Shown here piece after piece: positions 4,849 to 6,681 of a stretch of 6,681 nucleotides of DNA. Each line of letters opens with the position of its first letter. Position 1 is the first letter of the stretch. Origin of the DNA: an uncultured Eubacterium sp. (GTDB taxonomy: Bacteria; Bacillota; Clostridia; Lachnospirales; Lachnospiraceae); the NCBI GenBank assembly GCA_910579075.1, contig CAJTSV010000129.1, forward strand, positions 1,820 to 8,500, read 5' to 3'. Position numbers and translations under genes: made by a program. The notes beneath the pieces were generated by a model. The model saw nothing but the letters and a program-made list of their open reading frames with translations. It did no database searches and had not been told where the DNA came from.

Positions 4849-6075
4849 ATGACTTTATATGACGAACTGACAGCCCGGGGACTGATTGCCCAGGTTACAG
4901 ACGAAGAAGAAATCAAAGAACTGATTAATAATGGCAAAGCCGTATTTTATATCGGCTTTGACCCGACAGCAGACAGCCTGCATGTCGGTCATTTTATGGC
5001 GCTCTGCCTGATGAAACGCCTGCAGATGGCCGGCAACAAGCCGATTGCGCTTATCGGCGGTGGTACTGCCATGATTGGAGACCCGTCCGGGCGCACCGAT
5101 ATGCGCCAGATGATGACACCGGAAATCATCCAGCATAACTGTGACTGTTTTAAGAAACAGATGAGCCGTTTTATCGACTTTTCGGATGACAAAGCCCTTA
5201 TGGTAAACAATGCCAGCTGGCTTATGGACTTAAACTATATCGACGTGCTGCGTGAAGTCGGGGCACATTTTTCCGTCAACCGGATGCTTACGGCAGAATG
5301 CTACAAACAGCGCATGGAAAAAGGCCTGAGTTTTCTGGAATTTAATTATATGATTATGCAGAGCTATGATTTTTACACCCTGTACCAGAACTACGGCTGC
5401 AATATGCAGTTTGGCGGCGATGACCAGTGGAGCAATATGCTGGGCGGCACCGAGCTTATCCGCCGCAAGCTGGGCAAAGACGCTTATGCAATGACCATCT
5501 GCCTGTTATTAAACTCTGAAGGCAAAAAAATGGGAAAAACGCAGTCCGGTGCAGTATGGCTTGACCCGGCTAAAACATCCCCGTTTGATTTCTACCAGTA
5601 CTGGCGCAATGTCGCAGACTCGGATGTCTTAAAATGCCTGCGGATGCTGACCTTCCTGCCATTAGAGCAGATAGACGAAATGGACAGCTGGGAAGGCAGC
5701 CAGCTCAATACAGCCAAAGAAATACTGGCATATGAGCTGACAAAGCTGGTTCACGGCGAACAGGAAGCTGAGAAAGCACAAAACGGTGCACGCGCCCTGT
5801 TTTCCGGCACAGGCAATGCCGCAGACATGCCCTGCACGCAATTAACATCCGAAGATCTGTCAGACGGTTCCATGGACCTTATTTCCCTTCTTGTAAAAAC
5901 GGGCCTTGCAGCCAGCCGTTCCGAAGGGCGCCGTGCAATCGAACAGGGCGGTGTCACCGTAAACGGAGAAAAAATAACCGATGTCAAAGCGGTTTATACA
6001 GCAAATGAGCTTGGTGCCGGCGAATTTATCATCAAACGCGGCAAAAAGAAATTTGCAAAAGTGATGGTTCCGTAA
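4849..6075 (+). CDS. tyrS: Tyrosyl-tRNA synthetase
   Basis: This class I cytoplasmic enzyme, normally a homodimer, charges tRNA-Tyr with tyrosine. The 408 residues match the usual bacterial length. The catalytic domain shows YIGFDPTADSLHVGH (34-48) with HVGH at 45-48, the tyrosine-binding block YMIMQSYD (167-174), FGGDDQWSN (188-196) and the KMSKS equivalent KMGKT (227-231). An anticodon-recognition helical domain follows (about 245-335), then a C-terminal S4 RNA-binding domain (about 341-405, including LAASRSEGRRAIEQGGVTVNG). The start ATG lies 6 nt after GGAAAGGA (4835-4842). A small hairpin, ACAGG/CCTGT (4816-4832), sits just before that ribosome binding site. The gene stands alone behind its own promoter and a tyrosine-specific T-box, so expression should rise when tRNA-Tyr is uncharged. 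Nothing suggests truncation or transfer. Confidence 0.98.
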   Translation: MTLYDELTARGLIAQVTDEEEIKELINNGKAVFYIGFDPTADSLHVGHFMALCLMKRLQMAGNKPIALIGGGTAMIGDPSGRTDMRQMMTPEIIQHNCDCFKKQMSRFIDFSDDKALMVNNASWLMDLNYIDVLREVGAHFSVNRMLTAECYKQRMEKGLSFLEFNYMIMQSYDFYTLYQNYGCNMQFGGDDQWSNMLGGTELIRRKLGKDAYAMTICLLLNSEGKKMGKTQSGAVWLDPAKTSPFDFYQYWRNVADSDVLKCLRMLTFLPLEQIDEMDSWEGSQLNTAKEILAYELTKLVHGEQEAEKAQNGARALFSGTGNAADMPCTQLTSEDLSDGSMDLISLLVKTGLAASRSEGRRAIEQGGVTVNGEKITDVKAVYTANELGAGEFIIKRGKKKFAKVMVP

Positions 6076-6090
6076 AAACAATCCATTTTT

Positions 6091-6135
6091 CCAGGCAGAC
6101 AGCAGATATCCTTCGTCAGGAGAACTGTCTGCCGG
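6091..6135. terminator. Long hairpin between convergent genes, possible bidirectional terminator
   Basis: GGCAGACAG (6094-6102) is a perfect reverse complement of CTGTCTGCC (6125-6133), and CC/GG (6091-6092, 6134-6135) extends it past a bulged A. TCCT (6109-6112) and AGGA (6118-6121) add an inner stem. It lies in the 69-bp gap between the tyrS stop and the end of the minus-strand gene, the right place for a terminator. No proper T-tract follows on the plus strand; on the minus strand only scattered Ts follow. Termination is therefore likely by position but weakly supported by sequence. Confidence 0.45.
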
Positions 6136-6144
6136 AAAATATAA

Positions 6145-6681
6145 TCAGGATTCCTTTATTTTTGTACCTATTATATTACAGATAAAATCAAATGCAGCTG
6201 CACTCAGCGGCCAGATAAGCCAGGTATACTGCCATCCGCCGGTAATAAAGCTTACCGCCAGATAAAGACATACAACTGCCGGCCAGTAAATGGACGAAAT
6301 AAGATTTTCTGCCTTCTGCTTTTTCTTGTTTTTTACCGAATATTCTTTTTCCTGCAAAATCACCTGATAAGACTCCATTTCCATATTCGAACTGACAAAC
6401 AGAAAAACGGCTGTTCCTATCATAACGAGTAAAAAAATAACACACAGCAGAACGTAGAAATCATGATTATCATATTCTGTAATAATTGCAGAAATAAGAA
6501 GTGGAACGACAGAAAAGATACACAAAATCACACCGGCTGTAATTTTTGTATAATATTTCTTCCTGAGGGATTCCCTGGCCTGGCAGAACTCTCTTTCATA
6601 ATCTTCATCAAGCATAAAGCATTCTGTTTTCAGATACTCATACGGTTCCATTTTCATGCCGGAGCGGATAAACAGCGCAAC
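6145..6681 (-). CDS. C-terminal part of a multi-pass membrane protein, probably a membrane-anchored XRE-family regulator; N-terminus outside the window
   Basis: The frame is open to the window edge: eight codons (VALFIRSG) precede the first visible ATG at 6657, and there is no convincing ribosome binding site before that ATG. The gene therefore probably starts beyond 6681. The 178 visible residues hold four hydrophobic segments, at about 47-68, 75-97, 128-147 and 153-172, with a Lys-rich linker at 117-124. Two segments resemble each other: VALFIRSGMKMEPYEYL (1-17) and VFLFVSSNMEMESYQVIL (92-109). This suggests a tandemly duplicated two-helix membrane unit. From memory, this arrangement and wording match the C-terminal half of clostridial proteins that begin with an XRE helix-turn-helix; the helix-turn-helix itself is not visible, so that part is inference. 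The fragment converges on tyrS, 69 bp away, and is functionally unrelated as far as the sequence shows. Confidence 0.75.
   Translation of the reverse strand, partial: VALFIRSGMKMEPYEYLKTECFMLDEDYEREFCQARESLRKKYYTKITAGVILCIFSVVPLLISAIITEYDNHDFYVLLCVIFLLVMIGTAVFLFVSSNMEMESYQVILQEKEYSVKNKKKQKAENLISSIYWPAVVCLYLAVSFITGGWQYTWLIWPLSAAAFDFICNIIGTKIKES

Overview
This window looks like a core chromosomal segment of a low-to-moderate GC Bacillota, most likely class Clostridia and plausibly Lachnospiraceae. That placement is inferred from four things: a tRNA-responsive T-box leader on tyrS, the Bacillota-typical order metG-tatD-rsmA, strong AGGA/GGAGG ribosome binding sites with SigA-type promoters, and protein sequences of clostridial character. 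No phage, plasmid, CRISPR, toxin-antitoxin or defence module is visible.

Left half (minus strand, read right to left). A consensus-like promoter at 4354-4382 drives a probable operon. It holds an uncharacterised coiled-coil/zinc-ribbon protein (3755-4300), methionyl-tRNA synthetase metG (1765-3732), the TatD-family metal-dependent DNase tatD (729-1505) and 16S rRNA dimethyladenosine transferase rsmA (1-614, cut by the window edge). The metG-tatD gap (259 bp) holds a strikingly structured palindromic element at 1616-1749 (perfect 15-bp terminal inverted repeat with nested hairpins) and another hairpin at 1565-1600. The tatD-rsmA gap (114 bp) lacks the ribonuclease M5 gene rnmV, which sits between these genes in many relatives, and carries a smaller hairpin related to the palindromic element that overlaps the rsmA ribosome binding site.

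Centre and right (plus strand). A divergent SigA promoter (4443-4471) starts a leader of about 370 nt containing a complete T-box riboswitch. The specifier codon is UAC (Tyr), the antiterminator bulge is UGGUACC, and a mutually exclusive intrinsic terminator follows. It controls tyrosyl-tRNA synthetase tyrS (4849-6075). After tyrS comes a long hairpin between convergent genes. Last is the C-terminal part of a multi-pass membrane protein (6145-6681, minus strand, continuing beyond the window), which resembles the membrane half of clostridial XRE-type regulators.

The genes are mostly translation machinery: two aminoacyl-tRNA synthetases in divergent units, one controlled by uncharged tRNA and the other apparently not, plus a ribosome-maturation methyltransferase. 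The parts least explained by standard annotation are the nested palindromic element, its possible second copy at the rsmA start, and the zinc-ribbon protein that leads the metG operon.
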